Source: Streptomyces sp. NBC_01353 (GTDB taxonomy: Bacteria; Actinomycetota; Actinomycetes; Streptomycetales; Streptomycetaceae). From it: a DNA stretch of 64,000 nt. Each line of letters begins with the position of its first letter. The stretch's first letter is position 1. The notes beneath the pieces are model-generated. The model ran no database searches. It saw only the letters and a list, made by a program, of their open reading frames with translations, and was not told the origin of the DNA. The DNA lies in assembly GCF_036237275.1 (NCBI RefSeq), contig NZ_CP108353.1:29007-93006 (forward strand), read 5' to 3'. Made by a program: the position numbers and the translations under genes. Shown here one piece after another: positions 30,121 to 38,413 of the stretch.

Positions 30121-30180
30121 GTGGACGAGGAACTGCGCACCCGTACGATCACCCTGCCCGAGGGGACGACCGCCTCGTGA
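30121..30180 (+). CDS. 19-residue leader peptide ORF
   Basis: GTG start with GGAG 9 bases upstream (ACGGAGACGATC). It reads VDEELRTRTITLPEGTTAS and its TGA overlaps the GTG of the next gene (GTGA). The same ACGGAGACG sequence precedes the GTG at 30533. It may be a coupled leader rather than a functional peptide. Confidence 0.4.
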   Translation: MDEELRTRTITLPEGTTAS

Positions 30181-30521
30181 CGGATCCGATGGAGGTCCGC
30201 ACCGAGCAGTCCGTCGAGTACCGCACTCTTCTTCTCGGCCTGCCCGACGGCGCCCCTGAAGTGCCCATGCCCTACGGCGTCGGGGCGCTCTCGCCCATCG
30301 GCGTCCACCTGAAGTACACGCACGCCTTCGAGGCGAGGCGCACTTCCGCCTCCGCTCGCGTCTACGGCTACTTCCGCGAGCCACGCGGAGAGCTGACCAA
30401 CCGCCTGGTCGACGTCACCTTCGAGGTGGGCATCTTCTGGGCGCCTGAGTGGATCGTACGGCTGGCGCAGTCGTCGTGCCCCATTGGCTGGAAGTTGGAC
30501 GCGAACCCTGCACTCACCTGA
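30177..30521 (+). CDS. Hypothetical protein, 114 aa
   Basis: GTG start coupled to the leader ORF. Reads VTDPMEVRTEQSVEYRTLLL, then strand-rich segments (GVHLKYTHAFEARRTSASARVYGYF, NRLVDVTFEVGIFWAPEWI). The beta content and WAPEW give it a compact domain look. No family is recognised. It lies upstream of the 77-aa gene in one plus-strand operon that faces the late module. Confidence 0.6.
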   Translation: MTDPMEVRTEQSVEYRTLLLGLPDGAPEVPMPYGVGALSPIGVHLKYTHAFEARRTSASARVYGYFREPRGELTNRLVDVTFEVGIFWAPEWIVRLAQSSCPIGWKLDANPALT

Positions 30522-30532
30522 ACGGAGACGCC

Positions 30533-30766
30533 GTGAACCTGTGGACCAGCAAGAACACCAAGCCGAACCCGAAGCCCATCCCAATCTCCGAAGGCCTTCT
30601 GGAGGAGATGGTTGAGGCCAAGCGCCTGGGCCTCCAGAGCGATCTACGGGTGCTGGCGCAGCGGCTCCGCGCGGAAGCGCCCTCCCAGTCCGCGGGCTTT
30701 GACGCCGGCATCAACTGGGCCGTGCTCTGGTTGGAGAACACCGCCACCGGACTGACCAGGAAGTGA
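30533..30766 (+). CDS. Small protein, 77 aa
   Basis: GTG start with GGAGACG upstream. Reads VNLWTSKNTKPNPKPIPISE, a basic Pro-rich N-terminus, then helices (LLEEMVEAKRLGLQSDLRVLAQRLRAEA, FDAGINWAVLWLENTATGL). No known family. It ends 28 bases before the convergent leftward gene. Confidence 0.6.
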   Translation: MNLWTSKNTKPNPKPIPISEGLLEEMVEAKRLGLQSDLRVLAQRLRAEAPSQSAGFDAGINWAVLWLENTATGLTRK

Positions 30767-30794
30767 CTCAGCCGTGCAGTGAGGAACCGGCGCG

Positions 30795-31091
30795 TCAGGA
30801 GTCGGACTGATCCGGCCGCGCAGACATGAGCACGCGGTCCATCTTGTCCGCCAGGTCTTCGAACTCGCCGGCCAGCGTTATCAGCGTCACCGGATCGAGC
30901 TGGACGTCACCCACGGCCGGAGAGCACCGCAGGCCACCCAGCGCTGCACCCTCGCTCCAGTGCTGGGCGAACCTGCGCAGAATCCCGAGAAGGTCCGAGG
31001 CAGGGATCAACACGCGGCCGTCCTGGTCGTACACCACCTCAGAGATCCACCCATCCGCGCCATTGCCGTCCCTGGCCGCTTCGTCGCCCAT
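30795..31091 (-). CDS. Hypothetical protein, 98 aa, nearest gene to IR-B
   Basis: Starts MGDEAARDGNGADGWISEVV. Contains VLIPASDLLGILRRFAQHWS and an acidic helical C-terminus (LITLAGEFEDLADKMDRVLMS). Not a recognised family. It is the first gene that leftward late transcription would enter after crossing the inverted repeat, and it belongs to the invertible segment. Confidence 0.6.
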   Translation of the reverse strand: MGDEAARDGNGADGWISEVVYDQDGRVLIPASDLLGILRRFAQHWSEGAALGGLRCSPAVGDVQLDPVTLITLAGEFEDLADKMDRVLMSARPDQSDS

Positions 31092-31169
31092 TCTGTTGCC
31101 CCCAGGTTCCCGTCGCTGGGGGCCGATCGTACACACGGGCGGCGGGCCCACGGCGGAGCTTCGTGAGCA

Positions 31170-31206
31170 GCTTGATCAAGTTATTTGTTGTGCAAAGTTA
31201 TAGGAC
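31170..31206 (-). repeat. 37-bp AT-rich repeat, IR-B
   Basis: The reverse complement equals IR-A (18741-18777) except at one position. Here the TTGATCAA palindrome is complete. It ends 24 bases from the stop of the tail protein gene. Recombination between IR-A and IR-B would invert the 12.4 kb between them without breaking a reading frame. Confidence 0.9.
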
Positions 31207-31230
31207 ACGGGTGGGGTCTCCCCCGCCTCG

Positions 31231-33207
31231 TCAGGCCGGGATCAACTCCCGGTACGCCGCCGCGATCCGGCGGCTGAGGTACACGTGACCTGCGTCGTTC
31301 GGGTGGACGGAGTCGGCGCCCACGTAGGTGGCTGCGTTGGCGGCGGTGATCCACGGTCCGTGGGTGGCGACGAGGCTGCCCGCCGTGTCGTACAGGGCTC
31401 CGGTGACCGGGGACACGAAGCGGTAGCCGGCGTTGGCGGCCGCGGTGCGCAGGGTGGTGTCGGTGTTGACGATGCTGGCGCCCGGGCTGCCGGACGGTGA
31501 CCAGCAGCCGATGACGAGGACGTCGGCGTTCGGCAGGCCGCTGCGGATGGCGCTGTAGAGCGCGGCCGCCGCGGTGGCGATCGTCGCCTGGTTGCCGCCG
31601 TTGTCGTTGTAGCCGCCCCAGACGATGAGGCGGTCCGGGTTCCAGGCGATGACGTCGGCGGCGAGGCGGTCGGCGAACGTGGCGAAGGACCCGGTGGTGA
31701 TGTAGCCGGTTCCGCCGCGGCCCTGCTCCCATGCGTCGGTGGATCCGAGGAGTCGTGCCGCCCGGTGGAACCAGGTGCCTGCGCCGGCGCCGGTGTTTTG
31801 GGAGGAGCCGTCGGAGAGGGAGTCGCCGAGGACCATGAGGCGGCCGCCCTGCAGCGGGACTTGCCACATGGTGGCCGTGGGCGGGAGGTAGACGCCGCCG
31901 AAGGGGAAGGTCGAGAAGTCGAGGCGGATCCGGCGGGGTGCGGCGGAGCCGAGGTCGATGGTGATGAGGTGACCGGAGCCGGCGGTGGTGCCGCCGCTGG
32001 ACTGCATGAGGTCGGTGACCTTCCGGCCGTCGATCGTCAGCCGGAACATGGTCGCGGCCGAGATGTACTTCATGCGGACCTGGAAGATGGCGGCGTCGGT
32101 GCCGAACTCGACGGACCAGATGCCCTGACCGGAGGCGTAGGTGTTGGGGTACTTCGACGTCGGGAGCGTGTAGTTGGTGTCGGGGCTGCTCGCGCCGATC
32201 TGGAACCCGTCGGCGCCCGCGTACCGGTACGGGCCGGTGACGTCGCTGCCGGTGAGGGCGACGCCGGGCGGGGCGTACTTGATGTACCCGCTGGTGGGCG
32301 TGGTGGTCTGCGCGGTGGAGATGGACGGGGCCGCGCCGGCGTAGAGGCTGTCGGACGTCACCGGGTCGGGGAGGTCGCGGCGGCGCCAGGTGGTGGTGGG
32401 AAGAAACCGGGCGGCGGCATAGGCGCGGTCGCCGTGCGGGTCGGTGGCCGCAGTGTGGGCGGTGACCTTGTTGGTGGCGTCGGTGGCCGCCGCAGTGGTG
32501 GCCGCGGTCTGGGCCGCGTCGGCCTTGGTCTGCGCGCCGGCGGGGGTCTCGGCGCCGATCGAGGCGGGGGTGATGGGGTCGCTGCCTCCAGCACCGTGGG
32601 TGTCGGCGTGGGCGAGCGGGGGCCGGGCGTTGGTGGTGGAGGGGTCGTCGGAGGCGAGCGCAACGTCGGGGCCAGTGCCGGCGGCGCCGAGCGGGGGCTG
32701 CGGTCCGGCCGGGCCAGTGTCGCCCTGGTCGCCCTTCGCGCCGGGTGCGCCGTCCGCCCCAGCAGCGCCGTCTGCCCCGGGCGTGCCCTGGATGCCCTGC
32801 TCGCCGCTGGGTCCGGGGACGACGACGTAGTGGGAGCGGGTGGGGTCTGCCTGGTCGAGGGTGTCCATATCGACCTCGGTCTGGGTGACCGACAGCTTCA
32901 TGTAGAAGCGGCGCGGCCCGGCACCGTTGATGGTGACGGTGACCAGCCACACCCACTCGGACGGGTTGGCGCCGGGGATGTCGCACGGCAGGAGGCGTAC
33001 GCCCACGACGCCGTCGGCGTCGACGAGACGGCCCTGGGAGTCGAACCGGTAGGTGCCGCTGCCGGTAAACGCGACACCAACGCTGGGAACGTTGATGACG
33101 GGGGCGACGGGCGCGAACGTCACGGTGCCCACGGCAGGACCGCCACCTGCCGGGCTTGCGGCGGTGTAGTGGACAAGGACGGTCGGCAGACCCTCGGGGA
33201 ACGGCAA
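31231..33207 (-). CDS. Receptor-binding-type tail protein with collagen-like repeats and SGNH hydrolase domain
   Basis: A 658-residue protein. Residues 1-105 are beta-rich. A collagen-like segment (GIQGTPGADGAAGADGAPGAKGD region) spans 130-170, then an Ala/Thr linker and a jelly-roll-like region. From about 457 an SGNH/GDSL hydrolase follows: GDSLSDG (S463), GRGG near 497, GGYND (531-535) and DSVH (D632, H635), so the triad is complete. These enzymes remove acetyl or other esters from surface polymers, so it probably trims the host coat at the tail tip. The TTG start has GGAG 6 bases before. It ends beside IR-B. Confidence 0.85.
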   Translation of the reverse strand: MPFPEGLPTVLVHYTAASPAGGGPAVGTVTFAPVAPVINVPSVGVAFTGSGTYRFDSQGRLVDADGVVGVRLLPCDIPGANPSEWVWLVTVTINGAGPRRFYMKLSVTQTEVDMDTLDQADPTRSHYVVVPGPSGEQGIQGTPGADGAAGADGAPGAKGDQGDTGPAGPQPPLGAAGTGPDVALASDDPSTTNARPPLAHADTHGAGGSDPITPASIGAETPAGAQTKADAAQTAATTAAATDATNKVTAHTAATDPHGDRAYAAARFLPTTTWRRRDLPDPVTSDSLYAGAAPSISTAQTTTPTSGYIKYAPPGVALTGSDVTGPYRYAGADGFQIGASSPDTNYTLPTSKYPNTYASGQGIWSVEFGTDAAIFQVRMKYISAATMFRLTIDGRKVTDLMQSSGGTTAGSGHLITIDLGSAAPRRIRLDFSTFPFGGVYLPPTATMWQVPLQGGRLMVLGDSLSDGSSQNTGAGAGTWFHRAARLLGSTDAWEQGRGGTGYITTGSFATFADRLAADVIAWNPDRLIVWGGYNDNGGNQATIATAAAALYSAIRSGLPNADVLVIGCWSPSGSPGASIVNTDTTLRTAAANAGYRFVSPVTGALYDTAGSLVATHGPWITAANAATYVGADSVHPNDAGHVYLSRRIAAAYRELIPA

Positions 33208-33220
33208 CGGGAGCTCCAGG

Positions 33221-33916
33221 TCAGTAGCGGCGGCGGTCGGGGGCGAAGCCGAGGATGGTCAGGAGGGACTGGCGCTGCGGGCCGGGCTGCGACGGTGCCG
33301 GTGTGCTAGTGGCGGTGCAGGTGTAGCGGGGGGCGGCCGGGTCGAAGCCGTCAACGGGGGCGCAGGTGTAGGTGACGCCTTGCGGGTCGGTGTAGGTCCA
33401 GCCGGCCGGGGGGCGCCCGTCCTGGCCGTTCGTGCCGTCAGTGCCGTCCTGTCCGTTCTGGCCCGGGGCGCCGTCCTTGCCGTCGGCGCCGTCCACGCCG
33501 TCGCGTCCTGCGGCTCCGTCGGTGCCGGGCCGACCGCTCGCGCCGGGGGACGGCGTCGGCGCGGGGTCTCCCGGGTCTCCGGGGTCGCCCTTGTCTCCCT
33601 TGTCGCCCTTCGGGCCAGGTATCGGTACGGGTACGGCGGCACGGTCGGGCAGGTCATCGACGGCGGCCGTCGGGTCGGGTGCGACCGGCGTCTTGCCCTC
33701 GGACTCGAGCTGGGTGCGGAGCTTTCGGACGTCGGTGGCCAGAGTGGTGACGGCGTTGCCGCGCAGGTCGGCCTCGTTGGCGAGGTCGGCGGCCTTCTGG
33801 TCGGCGGTGTCGATGCGGGCCCAGAGGATGGCTGCGATCCCGAAAAGGGCAATGAGCGCGCACAGGGTGGCGAGGCCGCGCCAGCGGGCGGCCAGGAACC
33901 GCTGGGTGCGGCTCAT
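33221..33916 (-). CDS. Membrane-anchored collagen-like protein, 231 aa
   Basis: N-terminal transmembrane helix (GLATLCALIALFGIAAILWA), a short coiled coil (ADQKAADLANEADLRGNAVTTL...), and Gly-X-Y repeats (GPKGDKGDKGDPGDPGDP and a second block rich in DGxDGxDG). The end has CAPVDGFDPAAPRYTC. In actinophages such proteins occur in the lysis/tail-tip region and may act as spanin-like or fibre proteins. The ATG overlaps the upstream gene by four bases. Whether it is virion or host-membrane associated cannot be told. Confidence 0.7.
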   Translation of the reverse strand: MSRTQRFLAARWRGLATLCALIALFGIAAILWARIDTADQKAADLANEADLRGNAVTTLATDVRKLRTQLESEGKTPVAPDPTAAVDDLPDRAAVPVPIPGPKGDKGDKGDPGDPGDPAPTPSPGASGRPGTDGAAGRDGVDGADGKDGAPGQNGQDGTDGTNGQDGRPPAGWTYTDPQGVTYTCAPVDGFDPAAPRYTCTATSTPAPSQPGPQRQSLLTILGFAPDRRRY

Positions 33917-34233
33917 CCGGGGTCTCCTCCGAGTTGAACGATGATGAGGCGTAGGCGGGTGATCTCCGCCTCGGCTGCGGCGCGGGCCGCTGCTGACTGG
34001 GCCAGCGCCGCGTCCTTCGCGACGAGCGCGGCGTTCTTCTCGACGACCTCCTCCTTGAGGAGCGCTTTCTCCTCCTTGAGGCTGCTGCGCTCCTCTTGGA
34101 GTTCGTCGGTCAGCGTGCTCAGGCTGTTCAGGGACAGCTCCCCGCGCTTGCCCACGTAAGCCACCGCTGCGGTGGCCAGCACGCCAGTGAAGGCGACGAG
34201 CGCCCCCACCAGCGTGACGGTGGTCGGGTCCAT
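33913..34233 (-). CDS. Holin-like protein with one TM and coiled coil, 106 aa
   Basis: N-terminal hydrophobic segment (TTVTLVGALVAFTGVLATAAV) followed by a long coiled coil (LTDELQEERSSLKEEKALLKEEVVEKNAALVAKDAAL). Small proteins with this topology next to endolysins in actinophages are called holins or antiholins; I infer the same. It lies between the multi-TM holin candidate and the collagen-like protein. Confidence 0.6.
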   Translation of the reverse strand: MDPTTVTLVGALVAFTGVLATAAVAYVGKRGELSLNSLSTLTDELQEERSSLKEEKALLKEEVVEKNAALVAKDAALAQSAAARAAAEAEITRLRLIIVQLGGDPG

Positions 34234-34271
34234 TCACGGGGTCCAGTCCATGCCGGTGCGGGCGGGGGGGG

Positions 34272-34628
34272 TCAGGCCGTGGGCAGGGTGCGCTGCGGCA
34301 CCTTGGCGGTGACCTGGGTGCGGTCCCACATGCCGACGGCGATGGTCACGGCGACCATGACCGCGGCCTGCTTCTCGGTGGACCAGTCCAGGCCGTAGCC
34401 GATGGCGAGCGCGAGGGCGGCCTGGGCGAAGCCGATGATGGCGGCGCCAGCGCCGTTGTGGACCATCCAGGCGATGAGGAGGCCCATTCCGGCGGCGGCG
34501 ATGCCGTTGACGTTGGCCTGGGTCTCCGGGGAGGCGTCCCAGCCGAACGCGGCGGCGAGCTTCACGAGGACGGCGACCAAGGTCAGCCAGGCGGCCGGCT
34601 CGCGGCCGAAGAGCAGGGGGGTCTTCAC
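34272..34628 (-). CDS. Holin, 118 aa, multi-pass
   Basis: GTG start. Three to four hydrophobic segments: EPAAWLTLVAVLVKLAAAFGW, NVNGIAAAGMGLLIAWMVH, GAGAAIIGFAQAALALAIGYG and AVMVAVTIAVGMW. Charged residues are few and the C-terminus is polar. It sits just downstream of the endolysin, as phage holins do. It would form pores that let the endolysin reach the cell wall. The long ORF reading upstream of the GTG is a shadow. Confidence 0.75.
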   Translation of the reverse strand: MKTPLLFGREPAAWLTLVAVLVKLAAAFGWDASPETQANVNGIAAAGMGLLIAWMVHNGAGAAIIGFAQAALALAIGYGLDWSTEKQAAVMVAVTIAVGMWDRTQVTAKVPQRTLPTA

Positions 34629-34669
34629 GAGGGATCTCCTTGATGGTGGGCGGAACAGGTGGTGTGGGG

Positions 34670-36001
34670 TCAGAGCTGCTTGGGGACGCGCAGGCGGTCC
34701 CACGAGGTCTTGCCGGGGGTGCCGTCGGCGTCGGAGCCCGAGAAGCCGAGCTTCTTCTGCCACCTCTGGTACGACCGCTTGTCGGCGTTGGTGAAGAAGG
34801 GTCCGGGGCCGTCGGCATAGGCGGAGCAACCTTCGGCGACGAGGCGGCGGCCCATCGCGGTGATGATCGGGCTGCGACGGCCGACGGTGAAGAACGCCTC
34901 ACCCGGGAACGGCTCGTACTGAGGGGCCGGGGCCTTCGCGGGGACCTTCAGGCGCTGGCCGATGGCGAGGACGTTCGGGTTCTTCAGGCCGTTGAGGGAC
35001 GCGAGCTTGGCCACGGTGGTGCCGTAGCGGGCTGCGATCTCGGAGAGGGTGTCGCCGGATCGGACGGTGTACGTCGTGGTGCTCGGCGCGGTCGTACCGC
35101 CGCCGGGTGCGGGCGGAGGCGTGCTGCCTCCGCTGGACGGCTTGCCGGGGACGATCGCGGTGTCGATGGCGCCTGGGTCCCAGTGGTTCTGACCGCGGAT
35201 CTGCCCGTGCGCGTAGTGGCCGCCCTGGTTCTCCCAGACGTCCTTGGGGCGCTTCGTGGCGGCGGCCGCCGTGGCGGGCGGCTTGCCGACGGGCCAGACG
35301 TCGGGGATGCCGTGCGCGCGCATCGCGGCGATGAGCTTGCGGTAGTTCGGCTTCTTCGCGGGGTCGAAGCCCTTCGTCCACGGGGACGCGGCGCGGCCGA
35401 GGACCTCAACCTGGATGCAGACCTTGCCGGTGCGGTTGACGCGGTACGAGCCGTCGTTCTTCAGGGCGCGTCCGGACTGGGTGAGCGGGCCGAACTGGCC
35501 GAGCTTGTCGGTGACCGGGTCGTAGATGACCTGAGGTTCCGCTCCCACCCGGATCAGGTAGGCGGCGACGGAGGTGAAGTAGCTGCCGCCGGCCGGTGAC
35601 TCGGTGGTGTGCCAGACGGCGCGGGGAGGCTTGCCCGGGCTGTCGCTGGCGCCGCCGATGGACTGGTCACCGAACCGGACGACGCCGTCGATGTACGCAG
35701 GGCCGGAGGCGCCGCGCATCAGACCCTTGAGGTCCTCGGACTTGGACGCAGCGTCCGGCCAATACACGCGGTACTCGGATGCGTCGGTCGGTACGTACAC
35801 GTCGAGGTCGCCATCGTCCCGCAGGACCATGAAGGCGCCCTCGAGCCGGGGGTGTTCCTTCACCCACCGCTCGGTGTTCTTGAGCGCGGCGATGGCGCGG
35901 ACCTTGTCGACGTGGGCCTGGTCGACGGTCCCCAGGTAGGTGGTGGTGATTTCGAGAGTCGTGGGGTCGAGGTGGTCGACCGCTACGTGGAAGGCGCTCA
36001 C
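34670..36001 (-). CDS. Endolysin: amidase, LysM and C-terminal peptidoglycan-binding domain
   Basis: A 443-residue protein. Residues about 127-285 form an N-acetylmuramoyl-L-alanine amidase-like domain with [11 protein letters not shown] (H131) and [10 protein letters not shown] (H273, D275). A Gly/Pro/Thr linker leads to LysM ([18 protein letters not shown], 310-354), and a C-terminal helical domain ([32 protein letters not shown]) is the PG-binding module common in Streptomyces phage lysins. An N-terminal 120-residue region is of unknown role. It cleaves host peptidoglycan. GTG start overlaps the protease gene. Holin candidates lie downstream. Confidence 0.88.
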   Translation of the reverse strand: MSAFHVAVDHLDPTTLEITTTYLGTVDQAHVDKVRAIAALKNTERWVKEHPRLEGAFMVLRDDGDLDVYVPTDASEYRVYWPDAASKSEDLKGLMRGASGPAYIDGVVRFGDQSIGGASDSPGKPPRAVWHTTESPAGGSYFTSVAAYLIRVGAEPQVIYDPVTDKLGQFGPLTQSGRALKNDGSYRVNRTGKVCIQVEVLGRAASPWTKGFDPAKKPNYRKLIAAMRAHGIPDVWPVGKPPATAAAATKRPKDVWENQGGHYAHGQIRGQNHWDPGAIDTAIVPGKPSSGGSTPPPAPGGGTTAPSTTTYTVRSGDTLSEIAARYGTTVAKLASLNGLKNPNVLAIGQRLKVPAKAPAPQYEPFPGEAFFTVGRRSPIITAMGRRLVAEGCSAYADGPGPFFTNADKRSYQRWQKKLGFSGSDADGTPGKTSWDRLRVPKQL

Positions 36002-36819
36002 GAGGTGTCTCCGTCGAGTCGGGGCTGGATGAGGTCGGTGCCGGGGCGCAGGGCGAGGTAGGTGGACAGGCGCAGGAGGCCGTCGCCGTGGTCGCCCCAG
36101 CCGGTGCCCCAGGAGTTCCGGAACCGGAGCACGGTGCGGTCCGCGTCGAGGTGGCCGCCGGTGTGGGCGACGGTCTCGAGGGCGGTGAGGCACACCTCGT
36201 GACCGCCCTCGAGCGGGCTGGCCGCCCAGGCGGGGTCGGCGTCGATGAACCCGCCCAGGCCGGGGGTGCTGAATGCGGCGTGCCACGGCATCCCCATGAG
36301 CACCGGTCCGGTCTGCAGCGCGGCGCAGAGCTCTTCGGCGGTGGTGGCGTGGCGGTAGTGGGTAATGAGGCCGCGGTCGCGGAGGGCCTTGGTGACGCCG
36401 AGCCCGGAGGAGCCGACGTCCTGGGCGGGCCAGGCGTACTGATGCCACTGGTCGCGGGTGGTGGCGTCGGCATAGAGGCCGAGTGCGTAGTGCTGGGCGG
36501 CGGCCGGGTCGGTGAGGCTGAAGCCGGCGGCCGTGGCCTGCTCGGGGGTGAGGAGGGTGGACAGCAGGGCGGTGGCCGCGTTGCCGGTGCAGGACGCGAG
36601 GGCGTCAGCGTCGGACTCGAGGCCGTACGCCTCCGTGGTGCGGATGCCCTGGGCGAGCAGGTTCCTCTGGTCGAGGACGGGGATGCGGGGTTCCCAGGCG
36701 GCGCGGTGCAGCGGGTGGCCGTCGTATGCCTGCCGGTAGGCGAGGCTGCGCGGGTCCAGCACCTGATGACGGCCTAGGTGCGGCTGGACCTCGTACGTGG
36801 TCACCGTGGTTGCGGGCAT
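35998..36819 (-). CDS. Papain-like cysteine protease
   Basis: A 273-residue protein with a C1A-like catalytic set: [11 protein letters not shown] (C77), GGHEVCLT (H207) and [14 protein letters not shown] (N235). The N-terminus reads [14 protein letters not shown], and there is no signal peptide. It could trim virion proteins, act in lysis or degrade host surface proteins. It is placed between minor tail proteins and the endolysin, so a virion or lysis role is likely. Papain-like proteases are uncommon in phage late modules. The motif order is convincing. Confidence 0.82.
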   Translation of the reverse strand: MPATTVTTYEVQPHLGRHQVLDPRSLAYRQAYDGHPLHRAAWEPRIPVLDQRNLLAQGIRTTEAYGLESDADALASCTGNAATALLSTLLTPEQATAAGFSLTDPAAAQHYALGLYADATTRDQWHQYAWPAQDVGSSGLGVTKALRDRGLITHYRHATTAEELCAALQTGPVLMGMPWHAAFSTPGLGGFIDADPAWAASPLEGGHEVCLTALETVAHTGGHLDADRTVLRFRNSWGTGWGDHGDGLLRLSTYLALRPGTDLIQPRLDGDTS

Positions 36820-36973
36820 GGCCCGGCTGCTCCTGCACTTCCCCGCGCCCAGAGCTTGGACTTCTGCGCACCGCGATCGGTGCGGTCCCTCGGGGGTGGA
36901 GCAGATGAGGCGGAGGGTCGCCCTGGTGATCAGCGTACGAGCCCGGCGGGGGATCGTTCCCCCTGCTCCGGGG

Positions 36974-38413
36974 TCAGTCCAGCGGCCAGGAGAGGGTGGA
37001 GAAATCGAAGAGGTCGTTGACGGCGCGGGTGGCGTTGGACCAGACGGAGACGACGCCGTCGGCGCCGACGCGGCAGCCGAGCAGTGCGGGGGTGGAGCCT
37101 GTGACGAACGGGATGGCGAAGTAGTGGGCCTTGGCCGGCCGGTAGCCGGACGGGATGGTGAACGCGTCCTGCTGGACGCCGGAGCTCATGGCGGTGGCGA
37201 CCATGGCGCAGCCGTCGAGGCGGGCCCGCTTGGCGCCGCGCGAGACGCGGACTGTCTGGTAGGTGGAGTTCGTGGACTGCTTCCACGCGTTGAACGTCGG
37301 GGTGGACCAGGTGCCCTCTTCGCTGACTGTGCCGTACTGGGCCGCCAGTTGCCCGGTCACCTCGAACACGTCCGTGGTGTCGGTGGAGGAGTGCGTCCAG
37401 CCCTTGTTGCGGGCATCGGTCCAGTCCATCGTGTCGGCCGTCGCAGTGAAGTCGCCGACCTCCTCGGTGCCGGTTCCGGGCTGCTCAACGCGGACGGTGA
37501 ACTGTCCGAGCCCCGCGCCACCGTCGGCTGCGTAGGCGTACAGGTAGGTGTTCGCGCCGGAGCCGTCGCCGGTGGAGAGGAAGAACTCGCCCTGGTCATT
37601 CTCCGTACCGCCGCCGCTGATGAGCTTCAGGCCGGCGCTGGTGCCCGCCTCCACAGCGGGGGCCCACAGGATGAGGCTGGGACGCGGGTGGCCGGCGTCG
37701 GTGTCGACAATCGCAATGAGTTCGCCGGGCTCTACCTCGCTGGCGACGCCGGAGTAGAGGCGGACCGCGTTCTCGCCGACGGTCTCGCTAGGGGCGATGA
37801 CCACACGCTGCCCTGTGGCGGCCGTGCGCAGGGTGGCGCCGGTGATCGTCTTGCCGTCGATGGCGTCGGCGGCGAGCTTGCTGCCGGTGATGATGCCGTC
37901 GGCGACGTCGTCGGCGACGACGAGGGCGGGGGCTATCGGCCCGTTCTGTGCGGATGGGTCGGAGGCGTTGCCGGAGGTGTTGCGGGTGACGAGGCGTACG
38001 TACAGCGGGGTCTCGGTGGAGATGGTGACGACCGCGCCCTGCGGGGTCTCGATGGTGTTCTGCAGGGTGGCCGAGGTGGGGGTGAAACCGGCGGTGGCGG
38101 AGGCGTGGACCTCGACGCGGGAGAAGTCCAGCGGCAGGACCTGGTCGTCGGTGAAGTTGCCGTCCCATGCGGCTGCGATCCCGCCGAGGACGGAGGCCGT
38201 GTAGGGGGCGGACGGGGTGGGCGGGACGGGGCCGTTGACGACGTTGACGGCGGTGGTGCCGTCAGCCTGCTGCCCAACGAGGGCGCGCAGGGATCCGGCG
38301 CCGTCGCGGACCTCGATCGCCGCGTCGTCGACGGACGCCGAGCTGAGGCGTGAGGAGCGCTCCAGCTTCGCCATCTTGTTCTCGAGCTGGGTGAGGCGGG
38401 TTCCTATGTCCAT
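36974..38413 (-). CDS. Minor tail protein / fibre-like, 479 aa
   Basis: Begins MDIGTRLTQLENKMAKLERS, a short coiled-coil trimerisation stretch, followed by long beta-rich regions with fibre-like spacing (VVADDVADGIITGSKLAADAIDG, a repeat-like IxGxxLxxDAI pattern). The C-terminal 150 residues form a distinct domain. It overlaps the upstream tail gene by one base (TGATG). The coiled coil plus beta helix pattern is typical of tail fibre shafts. It is followed by a gap of 154 bases with an inverted GGGGGATCGTTCCCCC-like stem. Confidence 0.7.
   Translation of the reverse strand: MDIGTRLTQLENKMAKLERSSRLSSASVDDAAIEVRDGAGSLRALVGQQADGTTAVNVVNGPVPPTPSAPYTASVLGGIAAAWDGNFTDDQVLPLDFSRVEVHASATAGFTPTSATLQNTIETPQGAVVTISTETPLYVRLVTRNTSGNASDPSAQNGPIAPALVVADDVADGIITGSKLAADAIDGKTITGATLRTAATGQRVVIAPSETVGENAVRLYSGVASEVEPGELIAIVDTDAGHPRPSLILWAPAVEAGTSAGLKLISGGGTENDQGEFFLSTGDGSGANTYLYAYAADGGAGLGQFTVRVEQPGTGTEEVGDFTATADTMDWTDARNKGWTHSSTDTTDVFEVTGQLAAQYGTVSEEGTWSTPTFNAWKQSTNSTYQTVRVSRGAKRARLDGCAMVATAMSSGVQQDAFTIPSGYRPAKAHYFAIPFVTGSTPALLGCRVGADGVVSVWSNATRAVNDLFDFSTLSWPLD

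Noticed and set aside
18741-31206. attL/attR of an integrated prophage
   Set aside because: attL and attR should be in direct orientation. These repeats are inverted, and the structural genes lie outside the bracket.
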